Source: Opitutia bacterium UBA7876 (GTDB lineage Bacteria; Verrucomicrobiota; Verrucomicrobiia; Opitutales; Seribacteraceae). Taken from it: 64,000 nt of DNA. Position numbers and translations under genes: made by a program. The notes under the pieces are model-generated. The model saw only the letters and a program-made list of their open reading frames with translations, did no database searches and had not been told where the DNA came from. The stretch covers positions 25,602 through 89,601 of the forward strand of contig DLRY01000047.1 in the NCBI GenBank assembly GCA_002500665.1, written 5' to 3'. Shown piece after piece: positions 38,527 through 46,906 of this stretch (its first letter is position 1; each line of letters opens with the position of its first letter).

Positions 38527-38594
38527 GGAGCGCGTGTGATTCCCCGGGATGCTGCTCGAGCCTTTGCCTGCTCAGGCCGTTTGCCCTCTTGGAC

Positions 38595-39245
38595 TCAGTC
38601 TTCAGGAGTCCAGCCGAGGACGATGTCGAAATTGCCTGCGAGTTCCCCCAGCTTGGAAGCGGGGACTGGCTTGAAGGGAACGATAAGGGAATCACGGGCT
38701 TTCTTGTCCCTAATACGGTTGAGGATTCCATCCGTCTTGTTCTTGGGCTCGCCCTCAACGTAGCATTGGGTGGAAAACTTTCTTTTGCCCTTGGCCGAGA
38801 CCGCCATGTGGAAGTGAGGGGTTCTGCCGGGGTATTCGTTGGGTTTGATGGTGCGGAAGAAGTAGCGGCCCTTTGAGTCGGTCATGAAACGCCCGTAGCC
38901 TTGGAAGTTTCCATCCTGTTTCTGCCTGCTTCCTCCCCTGGAGTGGAGATATATGCCATTGCCGTCGACCTGCCATAACTCGACCGTGGCATGACGGATG
39001 GCGTTGCCCTTCAGGTCGGTAACCTTCCCTCCCAAGTAGGTTATTTTGCCGACGGATGGGGTCAGTGAGTCGTTGATGACGACCAAGTCGTTATCCGTGT
39101 CGAGGGGCAACTTGTCCGGGTAGAAGGGACCGGGCGTCTGGGGTGGAGTGAGGATGAGTTGCTCGGCCATCAGCCCCGGAGTCGCGAAGAAAGGTGCGAA
39201 CTTGAGGACTTGGCCGAGGAAGTTTCGGCGTGTGAATATGTGCAT
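38595..39245 (-). CDS. Tat-exported intradiol ring-cleavage dioxygenase-like protein
   Basis: 216 residues from ATG at 39245. This start puts the twin-arginine sequence TRRNFLG at residues 5-11, followed by a hydrophobic segment; a longer in-frame start exists but adds about 39 unrelated residues. The body matches the intradiol (protocatechuate 3,4-dioxygenase-like) family: GPFYP at 39-43, VELWQVDGNGIYLHS around 88-102, and NEYPGRTPHFH at 136-146. The expected Fe(III) ligands are Tyr99, Tyr138, His144 and His146, all present. The family opens catechol-type rings between the hydroxyls, but exported members of this size have unclear substrates and no aromatic-catabolism genes lie nearby. It is convergent with the giant gene and divergent from the rhodanese gene. 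Confidence 0.85.
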   Translation of the reverse strand: MHIFTRRNFLGQVLKFAPFFATPGLMAEQLILTPPQTPGPFYPDKLPLDTDNDLVVINDSLTPSVGKITYLGGKVTDLKGNAIRHATVELWQVDGNGIYLHSRGGSRQKQDGNFQGYGRFMTDSKGRYFFRTIKPNEYPGRTPHFHMAVSAKGKRKFSTQCYVEGEPKNKTDGILNRIRDKKARDSLIVPFKPVPASKLGELAGNFDIVLGWTPED

Positions 39246-39397
39246 AAGTCCATAATGAGCCCTCGCGCACGACTCTCTCAAGGGAAAAATGGAAGGACCT
39301 AAAAAATAATCTGAATTCTGGGTTCCCTTTAGTATTGCGGAGCTTCTAAACCGATGAGACAATTTCGGTTTTAATCATTCCAAACCCTCAAACATTC

Positions 39398-39781
39398 ATG
39401 AAAAAAATCTTCTCATTGCTTATTCTTTCACTCTTTGCGACCGGTCTTTTCGCTGGTGAGTACCCCGATATCAGTATCAAGGACCTGCAGGAAGCCATCA
39501 AGGCCGGCAAGGTTGCCGTGATCGACGTCAACGGGGACGCTTCCTACAAGAAGGGCCATATCCCGAGCGCCATTCATTTCAACTCTCAGGGCAAGGACTT
39601 GGCCAAGCTTCTTCCCAAGGACAAGAGCACACTCGTGGTCGCTTATTGCGGAGGTCCCGGATGCCGCGCCTATCAGCGTGGAGCCAAGGCCGCCGCCAAA
39701 CTCGGTTACAAGAACGTGAAGCATTTGTCGGCCGGTATTTCCGGTTGGAAGCGTTCCGGCGCCGAAGTCGCCAAGAAGTAA
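39398..39781 (+). CDS. Secreted single-domain rhodanese-like protein
   Basis: 127 residues. The first 19 form a clear signal peptide (MKKIFSLLILSLFATGLFA), so the protein is periplasmic or outer-membrane exposed. A single rhodanese domain follows, with VAVIDVNG near 39-46, GHIPSAIHF at 53-61 and the active loop CGGPGCR at 84-90. Cys84 sits where the catalytic persulfide cysteine is expected. The family transfers sulfane sulfur or handles thiol redox; the acceptor here is unknown. It is monocistronic, bounded by a divergent gene upstream and a terminator just past its stop. A weak sigma70-like promoter, TTGCGG-17-GACAAT (39335-39363), may drive it. Confidence 0.9.
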   Translation: MKKIFSLLILSLFATGLFAGEYPDISIKDLQEAIKAGKVAVIDVNGDASYKKGHIPSAIHFNSQGKDLAKLLPKDKSTLVVAYCGGPGCRAYQRGAKAAAKLGYKNVKHLSAGISGWKRSGAEVAKK

Positions 39782-39800
39782 ACCTTGCTTCCATTTTTTC

Positions 39801-39827
39801 AAAAGGGCGCCCCCGGGCGCCCTTTTT
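39801..39827 (+). terminator. Bidirectional intrinsic terminator between convergent genes
   Basis: An 11-base inverted repeat (AAAAGGGCGCC, 39801-39811; GGCGCCCTTTT, 39816-39826) with a CCCG loop and T-rich flanks on both strands. It serves the rhodanese gene on the plus strand; the A-tract makes it a terminator for the minus-strand gene as well, whose stop codon lies inside the distal arm. Confidence 0.9.
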
Positions 39828-41100
39828 ACTTTAATGAGGCGTAGGGAGGTAAGGTTGAGGAAAGAGTTTCATGAATTTCGCTTCTCTCGATCCTCCCAAG
39901 GTAGGCGAAGCGTGGAGGCAATGCGGACTGATCCATGGTCATGAGCCCCTTGATTTCGGAAAGGACGGCACCCCTTATTTCATCGGGAAGCCCCTGGAAG
40001 GACAGGCTGTGCAGCATATAGCTGCACCGGTGCTCAAAGAGTCTGTCCTTAAGGTTGAATTTCCTTAGGTGTAACCCCGTTGGGGATTGCAGGCCCTTAG
40101 CCTCGAACGCTTTTGCGAAGGGGGAGTCTGCATATGCAACCGGGCTCGGGAGACGAGCCTCGTCTGCAAAGAGCGTATACTCCACGATGTCTTTGGACTC
40201 TTTGGCCATATGGGCCAGTTTTTCCTCCTCTTTAAGCTTGGGGTCCGCCCGGATTTCTCGGGCCCGGTAGCTTGCCCCGATGCAGCGGTTCACGAATCCA
40301 ACCTGGTGCTCAAGGACGAGACTTGGTACGACTTCACTCCGGGGAACGAGGTATTTGTCCCACTTGAAGCGGGTTCCAGGGGGGACGGGAACCTTCGAAA
40401 TGCCCTTAGGGTGCATCAGTCCAGTAGAGTTTGCCCAGGTAGAGGCGAAAACGTTACTTCCGGTCAGGTGCCAGCCTCCGAAGCGGAGCTCATACGGTAC
40501 GGAGTGTCCCGTTTGACTTTTCCTGAAGGCATCTATGGAACCGCCTCCAGGTCCCGGGATTACCGAGCTCAGAAGAAGGGCGGGAAAACCGCCCAGGTCG
40601 TCCGCCGCATGGCAGTTCATGCACCTGCGGGAACGAATGACCTTGGGCAAGGCGGCTCGGCCAAGATTGGATGGCGGTGAAAAGATATAAGGTATTGAGC
40701 CGAGGCCGGGGTCGATGCCGATGACCTCGATCTGTCCTCCGGGCACATAGCCAAGGTAGACGTCCTCATTGAAATAGATGGCCCTTGGGTTTCGAGGTGA
40801 AATCATGCTCAGTTGGAGGCTGGTGGTGGAAAAGACAAGCTGTTGGGAATGGATGCTGACCTCGAGTTTTTCGAGCAAGACCTTAAGATAGTCGAGAGGG
40901 CCTGAGCCGGAGCCGGGAAAACCTATTGTTTCGATTTCGTCCTTGATGAGGGAAAAGGGGTCGCGCGGATTCTTCTCGAGGTACTGGTGGATTTCGGCGC
41001 GGAAGGACACGGGGCTTGTCTGCTGACTCGAATAGGATGGCGAAAGGGCGACCATAGCAGAGCCCAGAAGGATAACCGAACGTGAAAACACAAGGTTCAT
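39826..41100 (-). CDS. Exported protein with a single CxxCH (heme c-type) motif
   Basis: 424 residues, starting MNLVFSRSVILLGSAMVALSPSYS, a convincing signal peptide. A single RCMNCHAADDLGGFP segment at about 159-173 contains Cys160, Cys163 and His164, the covalent heme c attachment pattern. No classical cytochrome c domain is obvious around it, and most of the sequence is unfamiliar apart from being an exported protein. The flanking glycine-rich SVIPGPGGGSID and the ELRFGGWHLTG stretch suggest a catalytic or binding fold rather than a small carrier. Exported proteins with one CxxCH among otherwise unassigned sequence are common in Verrucomicrobiota and Planctomycetota. It is divergent from the next gene (121 bases) and its 3' end overlaps the shared terminator. 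Function unknown. Confidence 0.8.
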   Translation of the reverse strand: MNLVFSRSVILLGSAMVALSPSYSSQQTSPVSFRAEIHQYLEKNPRDPFSLIKDEIETIGFPGSGSGPLDYLKVLLEKLEVSIHSQQLVFSTTSLQLSMISPRNPRAIYFNEDVYLGYVPGGQIEVIGIDPGLGSIPYIFSPPSNLGRAALPKVIRSRRCMNCHAADDLGGFPALLLSSVIPGPGGGSIDAFRKSQTGHSVPYELRFGGWHLTGSNVFASTWANSTGLMHPKGISKVPVPPGTRFKWDKYLVPRSEVVPSLVLEHQVGFVNRCIGASYRAREIRADPKLKEEEKLAHMAKESKDIVEYTLFADEARLPSPVAYADSPFAKAFEAKGLQSPTGLHLRKFNLKDRLFEHRCSYMLHSLSFQGLPDEIRGAVLSEIKGLMTMDQSALPPRFAYLGRIERSEIHETLSSTLPPYASLK

Positions 41101-41168
41101 CTTCTCCTTTCAAAACCTTGTAGGGGGGGGATGGCAACTTCCGTTCCTCGACAGGGTGAAATTTCTCT

Positions 41169-41197
41169 TTGCCTTATTTCATGGTAGGTAGCATATT
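41169..41197 (+). promoter_or_regulatory. Candidate sigma70-type promoter for the TIGR02597-like gene
   Basis: TTGCCT (41169-41174), a 17-base spacer and CATATT (41192-41197), each matching the consensus at four of six positions, 23 bases before the ATG. This is a pattern match only, in the divergent intergenic region. Confidence 0.3.
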
Positions 41198-41220
41198 TGG
41201 TATGCACCAAGAAAGGTTCG

Positions 41221-43140
41221 ATGTTTAAAATTTACAAAAATGTGCTTTCGGCGGCAACTTCCATGCTTTTTGCCCTGTATGCCCCTTGTTTTGCCTCCAC
41301 TGGCGAATTGGCCGATCCAACGGGGGCTCTTTCGATCCGTTTGCCCGCAGGTTCATCGGCCTACCCCAGTTATTCCGTTGCTTCCTCGGGACTGAAGGGA
41401 GAAGCAGTCTTCAGGGGGCAGGTCAAGAGCGTTACGGGAAACAACGTTACCTTCCATCGCGTTCCCGATCTGCTTGACCCCACCAAGACCAGTTTCCCCT
41501 TCAAGTCGGGGATGCTGGCAACCCAGAAGGCCCGGGCTTCCGCTACGCTGGATGGAAATAATTCGGTCTTGCAGGTAAGCTTGGATTTCGCCGGCTCGGG
41601 CTATCAGTCAGCCCCGAGGGTCTTTCTTGATCTTCCGACTGAGGGTAACGACTCGACCGTCAATTACGAATTGGCCGCAGTCTCGGCTGAGGTTAACGCA
41701 AGCCAAGGCTTGATCACCGGTTTTGTGGTAGATGAACCCGGCAAGGGCTATCTTACGCCGCCGAGCGTCAAGATCGAAGGCGGGGTTCATTTCATCCGCT
41801 GCTCCGAGACCGAGTCGGATGAGGAGGGGAAATTCTACCTCATTCAGTCCAATACGGGCGACGTCCTTACGCTCGCAAACCCTCTTGGGGACGACCTGAG
41901 CTCGATCTTTAAGGCCGAGTCCTTGGTCGAGGTGTTCGAGGCCTGGACCCTGGGTTCCCTTTTCGGCTATGATTCCACCGTCTTGCAGGAGGGCAATTTC
42001 AGCGTGGCCGACTACGTCTATCTCCTCAAGCCTCCGGGCGAGCAGGACGGTACTTCCAACGACTATCGTCCCTACTACCACGATGGTTCGTCTTGGAAGG
42101 AAGTCGGCGGAAACGGTTCGGTCGTCTCGGAGACCATCATTTACCCCGACGAGTCCTTCATGATCGCCCGCAGGGGGAATTCCATCCTGGACTTGGTTCT
42201 TTCCGGCACCGCCCTGACCCAGAACACTTTCTTCATGATTCCCCAGCAAGGGAAAAGGTTTCTCATGAACAACCCTTTTGGGGTGGATATGATGCTCTCG
42301 GACCTGATCGCATCCGAGCATATCGACGACAATGCATCCGACGGGAGCAAGTGGCTTGCGGACGAGTCGCAGGATGTTGCGGACAACGTCGAGATTCTCA
42401 ACCAGGGCGTCTGGAGCACTTACTGGCATGATGGCACGAACAAAGACATCGCTCAAAAGGCCGTTGTCTCGGCGCGCCCGGGAACGGGCATTGCCGGTTC
42501 CATTACCCGGCAGGACCTTTCCATTTCTTCCGGGAGCATCTCAGCCATGACCAACCCCTTTGCCGGGTCCAACGTGGTGGTTACATCCGCCGGTCATGGT
42601 CTCAGGAATGGCTTCATGGTGAGGGTTGCGGGAGCCCGCGGACGAAAGACCGATGATTCCAAGAACCAGATCGACGAGGATGGAAACGTCGTTGCCGTCG
42701 GAGCGGGCCTGATCATCAAGTCCGCGGCGAATGGCTATTTCGAGGTTGTGAACGCAGGCGCCGATACCTTTGAGCTGAAGGGGAAAAGCGGAAATTGTGA
42801 TTTTCTCGGCACCGCTACCTGGATCACGGGAAGACCTGGTTCCGGTTATTCCTCAGACGCCTTCGTATCCTTCGTGGGAGGCGGAGGGCAAGGAGCCAAG
42901 GGAATCGCCAAGGTGGAAAACGGGTCGGTTGCCTCGGTGATCATAACCAGTCCCGGTTCCGGTTACGTAGCGGCACCGAAGGTCAAGGTTCACTCTGGTG
43001 GTTGGAGGAAGCAAGGAGCCGGCCGGGCCCCGTTCAATGACATTCTTATCCCGGCTGGGGCCGGGATACTCCTGGTCCGCAAGCACCCTGCAGGCGTCTC
43101 CTCGACCCTCGCCATTCGCAACCCAATCAAGCTGGACTAG
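41221..43140 (+). CDS. Exported TIGR02597-like protein
   Basis: 639 residues from ATG at 41221, which has AAAGG five bases upstream; an in-frame start at 41197 lacks one. Residues 1-26 form a signal peptide ending near CFA-STG. The overall plan (exported, a repeated GSVxGTxVxF strand near the N-terminus, a YYHDGSSWKEVGG strand near 293, and a C-terminal LVRKHPAGVSSTLAIRNP ending) resembles the Verrucomicrobia-associated TIGR02597 family of unknown function; the family name is from memory. Two GSGYxxAPxVxV repeats (near 128 and 585) are conspicuous. Five of about eight N-x-S/T sites have an acidic residue at -2, as in the giant protein. The gene is convergent with priA, ending 8 bases from it. 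Confidence 0.7.
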   Translation: MFKIYKNVLSAATSMLFALYAPCFASTGELADPTGALSIRLPAGSSAYPSYSVASSGLKGEAVFRGQVKSVTGNNVTFHRVPDLLDPTKTSFPFKSGMLATQKARASATLDGNNSVLQVSLDFAGSGYQSAPRVFLDLPTEGNDSTVNYELAAVSAEVNASQGLITGFVVDEPGKGYLTPPSVKIEGGVHFIRCSETESDEEGKFYLIQSNTGDVLTLANPLGDDLSSIFKAESLVEVFEAWTLGSLFGYDSTVLQEGNFSVADYVYLLKPPGEQDGTSNDYRPYYHDGSSWKEVGGNGSVVSETIIYPDESFMIARRGNSILDLVLSGTALTQNTFFMIPQQGKRFLMNNPFGVDMMLSDLIASEHIDDNASDGSKWLADESQDVADNVEILNQGVWSTYWHDGTNKDIAQKAVVSARPGTGIAGSITRQDLSISSGSISAMTNPFAGSNVVVTSAGHGLRNGFMVRVAGARGRKTDDSKNQIDEDGNVVAVGAGLIIKSAANGYFEVVNAGADTFELKGKSGNCDFLGTATWITGRPGSGYSSDAFVSFVGGGGQGAKGIAKVENGSVASVIITSPGSGYVAAPKVKVHSGGWRKQGAGRAPFNDILIPAGAGILLVRKHPAGVSSTLAIRNPIKLD

Positions 43141-43148
43141 GCGTTCCT

Positions 43149-45404
43149 TCAGGAAAGTTGCTGGCAGTCCACGTCTAGGACGTCTTGCACTTCCTTGTCG
43201 AGGGGGAAGCCCGACCTGCGTTTCTCAAGTTCGGAAAGGAACGGTCGCACGGAGTTAGTGAAGTAAAGAAGATGGTGGCGGTAGTACCCCTTTATTTTTT
43301 CCAGAGGAGCGGGGGCGGGCCCCTTCACTTCGGCGTTCGGTATGGGTTTCGTATCGAGAACCTTCCTCCATTGGTCGACGTAGAAATCGACCTTTTCATT
43401 GCTCCTGCCACGGAACAAATGACGTACGAGGTGCCTGTAGGGCGGATAGCCGAATTCCTTTCTCATGGCCATTTCCTCCTCGGCGAATCCACGCAGGTCG
43501 GCTTTTCTGGAGTATTGAATGGAAGGTTCGTGAGGGGCATAGGTCTGGACGTACACTTCCCCGGCTCGGTCTCCGCGCCCTGCCCTCCCTCCTACTTGGA
43601 CGAGCAACTGGAAGGCCCTCTCGGAGGCCCTGAAGTCCTCCATTCTCAGAGGAAGGTCGGCATCGATCACACCGACTAGTGTGACGTTTGGGAAATCAAG
43701 CCCCTTGGCGATCATTTGAGTTCCCACCAGGACGTCGATTTTCCCGAGCCTGAAATCCCGCAGAATTTCCCTGAAGAGATTCTTTTTGGTCATCATGTCC
43801 GCGTCGATTCTCATGACGGTTGCCTTGCGGGGGAGAAGGTCGCTCACGATATCCTCGATTCTCTGGGTCCCATGGCCTTTGCGTCTGATATCGAAGGATT
43901 GGCAAGACGGACACGATTTTGGGGCGGGCTTGCGGTAGCTGCACAGATGGCAACGGAGGTATCCGTCGGTCCGGTGGAACGTCATGGCTATGCTGCAGTC
44001 CTTGCATTGTTCGACGTGACCGCATTCCGGGCAAAGCATAGTCGTGTTGAAGCCCCGCCGGTTCAGGAAAAGAATGCTTTGCTCGCGGTCCGTATACCGT
44101 TGGCGCATTGCCTCCACGAGTTGGGTGGACAGGATGGGGGGAGTCTTTTGCCTGAGGCTCTCCCTTCTCATGTCGATCAGATGAATGAGGGGTAATTCCC
44201 TTCCGTCGATCCGGCGGGTAAGGGAACTGGAGCTATATTTTCCGCGCTCGACGTTGTGGAGGGTTTCAAGGGACGGGGTAGCGGATCCAAGAACGCAAAC
44301 CGCCCGATTCAGCATGGCTCGGTATACGGCGACGTCCCGCCCGTGATAGCGCGGGGTGTCTTCCTGCTTGTAGGCCGGTTCGTGCTCCTCGTCCACGACC
44401 ACCAGTCGAAGGTTCGGGACTGGGGCGAAGACGGCCGATCTAGCCCCGACCACGATCCTTGCTTCCCCTCGGGTGATGGAACTCCAGGCATCAAGCCTTT
44501 CCCCTGCAGAGAGATGACTGTGCCAAACCACGACTTGCTCGGACTGTTTGCCGAAGCGGTGGCGGAGACGAGAAACGGTTTGAGGAGCGAGGGCAACCTC
44601 GGGAACGAGGAAGAGCACGCTTCCCCCGAGCGACAAGGCCTCCTCCATGGCCTCGAAGTAGACTTCGGTCTTGCCGGACCCTGTAACGCCATGGAGAAGG
44701 CGGGTTTCGAATAAGCCGGCTCTAATGCTTTGCTTGATCTCCGCGGAGGACTTGGCTTGCTCGTCGGTAAGAACGAGCTCGGATTCGGCTTCTGAAGCGG
44801 GTTCGCCAAGATCATCGGCATAGGCCACTCTGCGGACCGTCCGCCTGGATTCCTCGGCCAAGCCCTTGGCCATGAGGCCCTTCGCTGCACCCTCTCCTAT
44901 GCCAAGATACTTAAGCGTATCGTTAAGGGGGACGGGTTTGCCTTGCTTGCTTAGGTAGTCAAGGAGTTCCTTCTGCCTAGGGGATCGGCTCAACGCATCG
45001 AAGGCATCGGACGGGATTCCATCGGCCGGAATCCCGATCATCCTGATCGACTTCTCGTTGGCTCCGCCACGGACTGATGCGGGGATCATCCCCTCAAGGA
45101 CGGGCTCGAGAGAGCAGGCGTAGTAGCCACTCATCCACCGGGCAAGTTCAAGCAGGTCCGGGCTGAGCACGGGCTCCCTTCGCACAAGGGCGGAGATGGG
45201 CTTGAGTTTGCCTGCAGGAAGGGTGTCAGCGGGCTTTAGGGAACTCACGATCCCCATGGTCCTCCTTGGGCCGAGTGGAATGGCGACCAGGCAGCCGGGC
45301 AGGAGTTGACCGGAGAACTTGGCCGGGACCGAGTAGGTCAAGGCTTGGTTGAAACCGGAGAGAGGCTGGACTTCTATGGCCCGGGGAGGATTCTTCCCGC
45401 TCAC
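43149..45404 (-). CDS. priA: Primosomal protein N' (replication restart helicase PriA)
   Basis: 751 residues from GTG at 45404, which overlaps the TGA of the upstream gene as GTGA; a longer in-frame start at 45557 only reads through the upstream gene in another frame. The order is an N-terminal DNA-binding region (YSVPAKF near 24), Walker A GVTGSGKTE with Lys245, a DEEH box within VVDEEHEPAYKQED, and the zinc-binding cysteine cluster CPECGHVEQCKDC with CHLC and CPSC pairs. The C-terminal helicase half includes GTQMIAKGLDFPNVTLVG. PriA reloads the replisome at stalled forks. The length fits the family (E. coli about 732). Coupling to a secreted beta-propeller gene is unusual and probably not functional. 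Confidence 0.95.
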   Translation of the reverse strand: MSGKNPPRAIEVQPLSGFNQALTYSVPAKFSGQLLPGCLVAIPLGPRRTMGIVSSLKPADTLPAGKLKPISALVRREPVLSPDLLELARWMSGYYACSLEPVLEGMIPASVRGGANEKSIRMIGIPADGIPSDAFDALSRSPRQKELLDYLSKQGKPVPLNDTLKYLGIGEGAAKGLMAKGLAEESRRTVRRVAYADDLGEPASEAESELVLTDEQAKSSAEIKQSIRAGLFETRLLHGVTGSGKTEVYFEAMEEALSLGGSVLFLVPEVALAPQTVSRLRHRFGKQSEQVVVWHSHLSAGERLDAWSSITRGEARIVVGARSAVFAPVPNLRLVVVDEEHEPAYKQEDTPRYHGRDVAVYRAMLNRAVCVLGSATPSLETLHNVERGKYSSSSLTRRIDGRELPLIHLIDMRRESLRQKTPPILSTQLVEAMRQRYTDREQSILFLNRRGFNTTMLCPECGHVEQCKDCSIAMTFHRTDGYLRCHLCSYRKPAPKSCPSCQSFDIRRKGHGTQRIEDIVSDLLPRKATVMRIDADMMTKKNLFREILRDFRLGKIDVLVGTQMIAKGLDFPNVTLVGVIDADLPLRMEDFRASERAFQLLVQVGGRAGRGDRAGEVYVQTYAPHEPSIQYSRKADLRGFAEEEMAMRKEFGYPPYRHLVRHLFRGRSNEKVDFYVDQWRKVLDTKPIPNAEVKGPAPAPLEKIKGYYRHHLLYFTNSVRPFLSELEKRRSGFPLDKEVQDVLDVDCQQLS

Positions 45405-46867
45405 TTTCCGCGCAGGTCGTAGCACAGGAGTCTCGGGCCCTTGCCCGTACTTCTGTCGGTTTCGTTTTGCATGACGTAGAGTAGGCCTTTGCTGATGGCT
45501 GGCAAAGTCCAGGTTCCGGGAGCGAGGAAGAGTTGGGTCTTGTCCTTGATCTTCCATCCCTTCTTGTCCATGGCGACGCGCAGAAGAGTCCCGATCTCCG
45601 AAAGGCAGAGGAAGGATCCATCGACTTTGAGCAGAGCTCCCCGGAAAAGCTCGAGTTCCACCGACCTGCCGTTGATTTCATCGGACCAGCGCATACGGTC
45701 CCGCCAGAAGGCCTTTCCGCTCAACGGATCGATGCAAAAGTTCTCCGCACCAAGCTGGTGCCTTCCCGCCACTCCGTAAAGCGCCCCTTCACTGAGGACG
45801 GGTGTCATCCAGTGGACGTTGATGGTTTCGTCGGTCCATTGAACCATGGGCTTGAACTTCTCGTCGAATGCAAGCATGACTCCACCCTTCTCGTAGCATT
45901 CGGTGAGAAAAACACGGTTGTTTCCAAGAGCAAGAGGAGGGACCGCGTTTGCCGACTCGAAACTGGAGGCTCGCCACGGGAAGCGAGCCAGTTTGGTTCC
46001 GTTCGCTGGATCGATGACGAGAAGCCCGCCATCCGGAGGGCGGCTTTCGCCACCGGTGAAGACCAGGCAGACTTCCTTGCCGTGAATCACCGTTTTTACC
46101 GGCGAGGAGTAACTGGCTCCCCACGTGTCACGGGTAATCCATTTTACCTTGCCGTCCCGCAAGCCAAAGGCGACCACGCACCTTTGATCACTACCTCCAA
46201 CGTTGACGATTACCTTCTCGTCCATGACGATTGGGTTGGAGCCTTTTCCGAAGAAGGACTGCGGGATCTCGAATTCCTCCGCAAGGTTTCTTTGCCAGAT
46301 TTTTTTTCCGGTCTTGAGCTCGAGGCAGGTTAGCCATGCCGTTACGCCATGCGTCAGGACAAGATCGTCGGCAATTACTGGGCTTGCCCGGGGACCATTG
46401 GAATATCCGAACCTGTCGCGGTATTCCACGGGGTATTTGAAATTCCACAGGGACGCCCCTTTTTCCGCGTCCAATGCCTCCACCGTCTCCTCGCCTTCGA
46501 GGCGATGGAATAGGACCAGTTTCCCGTTCTTGATCGCGGGCGAGGCATAGCCCTCCCCTTTGCTTATCTCCCAGAGCAGTCGCGGTCCCCCCTCGGGCCA
46601 CTTTCCCAGCAGTTTGGTCTCGGGCGAGGTGGCGTCGTCCAAGGGACCGTTGAACCTAGGCCATTCGGCGGTGATCGCCCCTTCGGGCAGAGGCGATGCT
46701 TCGGCGTGTATCTCGAGTCGGCTGGATGGTGGAGCTTCCTGCGCCCGTGTGGAGGGCGCGTTTCCAGTGTAAGACAGCGAGTAAAGGAGGACCAAGGAGC
46801 ATCTCTTAAGGAGCGGGACGGGCCTGCTCCATGAAAATGAAAACGATGATATAAAAGGAACTCGCAC
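45401..46867 (-). CDS. Exported PQQ-type beta-propeller protein
   Basis: Repeated tryptophan-docking strands (for example GKLVLFHRLEGEETVEALDA, GASLWNF, GKKIWQRNL, TKLARFPWR, GKAFWRD) build a BamB/quinoprotein-like beta-propeller with at least seven blades. It starts with a hydrophobic stretch (LLKRCSLVLLYSLSY) and an alanine-rich cleavage region near RAQEA. The start is uncertain: GTG at 46867 is proposed because the only ATG, at 46954, would run 48 bases into the divergent channel gene. No PQQ-dehydrogenase catalytic residues or heme site were recognised, so it may be a structural or binding propeller. It leads a two-gene unit with priA. Its first nucleotides lie about 40 bases from the divergent channel gene, so promoters must overlap. 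Confidence 0.8.
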   Translation of the reverse strand: MRVPFISSFSFSWSRPVPLLKRCSLVLLYSLSYTGNAPSTRAQEAPPSSRLEIHAEASPLPEGAITAEWPRFNGPLDDATSPETKLLGKWPEGGPRLLWEISKGEGYASPAIKNGKLVLFHRLEGEETVEALDAEKGASLWNFKYPVEYRDRFGYSNGPRASPVIADDLVLTHGVTAWLTCLELKTGKKIWQRNLAEEFEIPQSFFGKGSNPIVMDEKVIVNVGGSDQRCVVAFGLRDGKVKWITRDTWGASYSSPVKTVIHGKEVCLVFTGGESRPPDGGLLVIDPANGTKLARFPWRASSFESANAVPPLALGNNRVFLTECYEKGGVMLAFDEKFKPMVQWTDETINVHWMTPVLSEGALYGVAGRHQLGAENFCIDPLSGKAFWRDRMRWSDEINGRSVELELFRGALLKVDGSFLCLSEIGTLLRVAMDKKGWKIKDKTQLFLAPGTWTLPAISKGLLYVMQNETDRSTGKGPRLLCYDLRGK

Positions 46868-46906
46868 TGGTTGGTTTTTATGCTTAATGATTATGGCGAG
46901 AGATAA

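Noticed and set aside
38527..38594. Terminator after the giant gene
   Set aside because: Only a weak four-base-pair hairpin and no T tract.
40087..40680. Plus-strand frame opposite the CxxCH protein gene
   Set aside because: No domain; the minus-strand frame has a signal peptide and CxxCH.
45404..45557. Longer PriA start at 45557
   Set aside because: The extra 51 residues only mirror the upstream beta-propeller gene in another frame; the GTGA overlap gives a standard PriA length.
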